From NCBI GenBank assembly GCA_022447885.1, contig JAKUTA010000048.1, positions 1 through 8,018 on the forward strand: DNA of 8,018 nt, in the 5' to 3' direction. This document shows positions 6,216 through 8,018 of the stretch, one piece after another (the first letter of the stretch is position 1; each line of letters begins with the position of its first letter). A program made the translations under genes and the position numbers. The notes under the pieces were generated by a model. It saw nothing but the letters and a program-made list of their open reading frames with translations, was not told where the DNA came from and ran no database searches. Origin of the DNA: Candidatus Poseidoniales archaeon (GTDB lineage: Archaea; Thermoplasmatota; Poseidoniia; Poseidoniales; Thalassarchaeaceae).

Positions 6216-6221
6216 GGTGAG
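6216..6221 (+). promoter_or_regulatory. Shine-Dalgarno site deciding the gdhA start
   Basis: GGTGAG ends 4 nt before ATG 6226. It overlaps the alternative ATG 6214, which has no site of its own, so initiation at 6226 is favoured. The core GGTGA matches that before the HD gene. Confidence 0.6.
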
Positions 6222-6225
6222 AAAA

Positions 6226-7587
6226 ATGCACTCGCATCTGCAAGAGGTCTATGAGACCGTATTAGCCCGTGATCCGGACCAGCCCGAGTTCCATCAGGCG
6301 GTGCTCGAGATCCTCGAGAGTCTCGACCCGGTGGTCGAGGCACACCCTGAGTTCATCGCCTCGAACATCTATCAGAGAGTGGTGGAGCCAGAGCGGCTGA
6401 TCCAGTTCCGTGTGCCGTGGATCGACGATGAGGGCGCTATCCAGGTGAACAGGGGATTCCGCATCCAGTTCAACAGCGCCATCGGCCCTTACAAGGGCGG
6501 CCTGCGCTTCCACCCCTCGGTCAACCTCTCCATCCTCAAGTTCCTCGCCTTCGAGCAGGTATTCAAGAACAGCCTGACCGGCCTGCCGATGGGTGGGGGC
6601 AAAGGTGGTTCGGACTTCAATCCCAAAGGAAAGTCGAACAACGAGGTGATGCGCTTCTGTCAGGCGTTCATGACCGAGTTGTGGCGGCACATAGGGGCTG
6701 ACACAGACGTACCCGCTGGTGACATCGGAGTGGGCGGGCGCGAGATCGGCTTCCTCTACGGACAGTACCGCAAACTGGCGAACGAGTTCACAGGTGTGCT
6801 CACCGGGAAGGGCCTGCAGTATGGAGGCAGCCTGATCCGACCGGAGGCGACCGGCTACGGTCTGGTCTACCTCATGCGCGAGATCCTCGCCGTCGATGGC
6901 GAGACCTTCGAAGGCAAGAAGGTGGCGATCAGCGGTTCGGGTAACGTCGCTCAGTTCGCCGCTGAGAAGGTGACCCAACTGGGTGGCAAGGTGGTCACCC
7001 TTTCGGACAGCAGCGGATTCATCCACGACGATGACGGCATCGACTCGGACGAGTTGATGTGGATCCAGGAGATGAAGAACGTCAGGCGGGGGCGCATCAA
7101 GGAGTACGCCGAGCACCGCGGCTACGAGTACACCCCGCGCGACAAGGAGCTCGACCACAACCCGCTGTGGCAGACACATGTCGACATCGCGCTGCCGTGC
7201 GCCACGCAGAACGAGTTGAACGGAATCGACGCACAGAACCTGGTCGACAACGGTGTGAGATACGCTGGCGAGGGTGCCAATATGCCCTGCACTCCCGATG
7301 CGGTCGACGTCTTCCACGCCAACGATGTCAAGTTCGCACCGGGCAAGGCTGCCAATGCAGGCGGGGTGTCCACCAGCGGGCTCGAGATGAGCCAGAACAG
7401 CCAGCGGATGCCCTGGTCGCGCGCCGAGGTCGACGCTCGACTCGATGCGATCATGGTCGGCATCCACGAGAAGGCATTCAACACCGCCCGCAAGTACGGA
7501 CAGCCGGGCAATTACGTGTTCGGAGCGAACATCGCCGGCTTCCTGAAGGTGGCCGAGTCAATGCACGCCCAGGGCTCCTGGGGCTGA
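6226..7587 (+). CDS. gdhA: Glutamate dehydrogenase, hexameric bacterial type, probably NADP-dependent
   Basis: The 453-residue product catalyses reversible reductive amination of 2-oxoglutarate with ammonium to glutamate, linking nitrogen assimilation to the TCA cycle in the cytoplasm. Its length and colinear motifs follow Escherichia coli GdhA (447 aa). The substrate region has GPYKGGLRFHPSVNLSILKF with Lys90, PMGGGKGGSDF with catalytic Lys126, and DVPAGDIGVGGREIG with catalytic Asp166. The dinucleotide fold has GSGNVAQFAAEK (237-248) followed by SDSSG. The C-terminal part keeps DIALPCATQNEL, EGANMP, FAPGKAANAGGV and SGLEMSQN. NADP(H) preference is inferred from this similarity, not from a tested determinant. 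ATG 6214 would add four residues; 6226 is preferred for its GGTGAG site. The gene is intact and ends 3 nt from the convergent small gene. Archaeal thermophile enzymes are usually of a different subfamily, so a bacterial origin is possible. Confidence 0.96.
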   Translation: MHSHLQEVYETVLARDPDQPEFHQAVLEILESLDPVVEAHPEFIASNIYQRVVEPERLIQFRVPWIDDEGAIQVNRGFRIQFNSAIGPYKGGLRFHPSVNLSILKFLAFEQVFKNSLTGLPMGGGKGGSDFNPKGKSNNEVMRFCQAFMTELWRHIGADTDVPAGDIGVGGREIGFLYGQYRKLANEFTGVLTGKGLQYGGSLIRPEATGYGLVYLMREILAVDGETFEGKKVAISGSGNVAQFAAEKVTQLGGKVVTLSDSSGFIHDDDGIDSDELMWIQEMKNVRRGRIKEYAEHRGYEYTPRDKELDHNPLWQTHVDIALPCATQNELNGIDAQNLVDNGVRYAGEGANMPCTPDAVDVFHANDVKFAPGKAANAGGVSTSGLEMSQNSQRMPWSRAEVDARLDAIMVGIHEKAFNTARKYGQPGNYVFGANIAGFLKVAESMHAQGSWG

Positions 7588-7590
7588 AGC

Positions 7591-7905
7591 TCAGATCGCC
7601 GTCGGGGCGACATGCGAGTCGTCCTTGTCAGAGCGGTCGGTGACCCTGCTCCAGACGTTGGTCATCAGTTCGTCGTGATGCTGCTTGCAGTAGTGGAAGC
7701 GGCGGTAGGCTTCGCGGAACGAGTAGGCTTTCTTGCCGGTGGCGACGAGGTAGCCGTCCGGTGACAGGCGGCTGACGACCCCACCTTCGACCTCACAGCC
7801 GGGGAAGTCGCAGCGCGGGCCGGCCTCGTCTCGCCCTGGGCCGGGATAGTCACAGCGAAACCCTTCCTCCTCCCCTTCAGGGTTTTCGGGTGCGTCATCG
7901 CTCAT
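7591..7905 (-). CDS. Small Cys-rich, probably zinc-binding protein of unknown function
   Basis: A 104-residue protein that I do not recognise. The N-terminus is acidic (residues 3-14). It is followed by two similar short motifs, R-C-D-Y-P-G (17-22) and R-C-D-F-P-G-C (31-37), then YCKQHHDEL (72-80). Cys32, Cys37, Cys73 and His76 or His77 (C-x4-C-x35-C-x2-H) could form one zinc site, with Cys18 extra. Residues 38-70 (V-V-S-R-L-S-P-D-G-Y-L-V) look like a small beta unit ending in a basic helix. Start ATG 7905-7903 is chosen because GGAGGT (7918-7913) lies 7 nt upstream; the frame is open for another 26 codons to an upstream ATG at 7983, but that would bypass the site and overlap the neighbouring gene end. 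It converges on gdhA with 3 nt between stops. No membrane segment is seen. A nucleic-acid or protein-binding role is only a guess. Confidence 0.72.
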   Translation of the reverse strand: MSDDAPENPEGEEEGFRCDYPGPGRDEAGPRCDFPGCEVEGGVVSRLSPDGYLVATGKKAYSFREAYRRFHYCKQHHDELMTNVWSRVTDRSDKDDSHVAPTAI

Positions 7906-7912
7906 CGCCTCG

Positions 7913-7918
7913 ACCTCC
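7913..7918 (-). promoter_or_regulatory. Shine-Dalgarno site deciding the small Cys-rich gene start
   Basis: On the minus strand GGAGGT lies 7 nt before the ATG at 7905. It is the best match to the archaeal anti-Shine-Dalgarno sequence in the window and argues against the upstream ATG at 7983. Confidence 0.65.
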
Positions 7919-7939
7919 TCGCACACCAGTATACTCCGT

Positions 7940-7947
7940 GTGTATTT
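7940..7947 (-). promoter_or_regulatory. Possible TATA-like box for the small Cys-rich gene
   Basis: The minus strand reads AAATACAC here, about 35-42 nt before the start codon and 22 nt before the Shine-Dalgarno site. The palindrome AGTATACT (7928-7935) lies between them and could be an operator or chance. The gene may instead be read through from the upstream partial gene, whose stop is 55 nt before this start. Confidence 0.3.
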
Positions 7948-7960
7948 GGCCTTGTGGCCA

Positions 7961-8018
7961 TCATTCGCCTCCCTCGGCTTCAATGATGACCAGTGGGACG
8001 TTGGCCTCGACGTTCTCT
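7961..8018 (-). CDS. C-terminal end of an unidentified protein, partial
   Basis: On the minus strand one frame is open from the right edge to a TGA at 7963-7961, giving 18 residues ending ENVEANVPLVIIEAEGGE. The mix of a hydrophobic strand and an acidic end reads like a genuine protein C-terminus, and it lies 55 nt upstream of the Cys-rich gene on the same strand. Too little is visible to name it, and an open frame of this length can arise by chance. Confidence 0.4.
   Translation of the reverse strand, partial: ENVEANVPLVIIEAEGGE

Noticed and set aside
6262..7467. 401-codon - strand open frame inside gdhA
   Set aside because: A shadow of strong codon bias in gdhA, whose sense frame is unmistakable. 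The antisense product is rich in His, Asp and Val with no domain.

Overview
The window looks archaeal. It has a class II tRNA-Leu without an encoded CCA, TATA-like boxes about 25-35 bp upstream of several starts, no detectable Shine-Dalgarno site at some starts, and GGTGA/GGAGGT sites (complementary to the archaeal 16S 3' end) at others. A GC-rich genome with a very large thrombospondin-type-3 surface protein and a bacterial-type glutamate dehydrogenase fits the marine planktonic Euryarchaeota (Marine Group II, Poseidoniales). That placement is inference from gene content, not a phylogenetic result.

Layout from the left. The 5' part of a ribbon-helix-helix regulator gene runs leftward off the window (149 to 1). 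Its promoter region carries an inverted repeat around the TATA box and an 11-bp-spaced direct repeat just beyond, which together look like an autoregulatory operator. About 300 bp follow with no convincing gene, then tRNA-Leu(CAG) (546-629). Next on the + strand is a small TerB-like protein with an internal duplication (721-1170). It is followed by a 1149-residue cell-surface protein (1264-4713) with this order: signal or anchor segment, seven-bladed beta-propeller, long Ca-binding TSP3 stalk with 18 DxDGDG-like motifs, membrane helix, and a cytoplasmic charged helix with a Q/W/Y-rich tail.

Downstream on the + strand lie an HD-domain dNTP triphosphohydrolase of the SAMHD1-like family (4786-6108) and a hexameric-type glutamate dehydrogenase, gdhA (6226-7587). 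Converging on gdhA with a 3-nt gap is a small Cys-rich, probably zinc-binding protein on the - strand (7591-7905). Beyond it is the C-terminal end of another - strand gene that runs off the right edge.

The genes do not form an obvious pathway. The surface-protein gene and the HD gene could be co-transcribed (72-bp gap, Shine-Dalgarno site for the second). gdhA appears to have its own promoter region. No mobile element, CRISPR array or integration signature is visible. The most distinctive items are the propeller-on-a-stalk surface protein and the compact operator-like region of the RHH gene.
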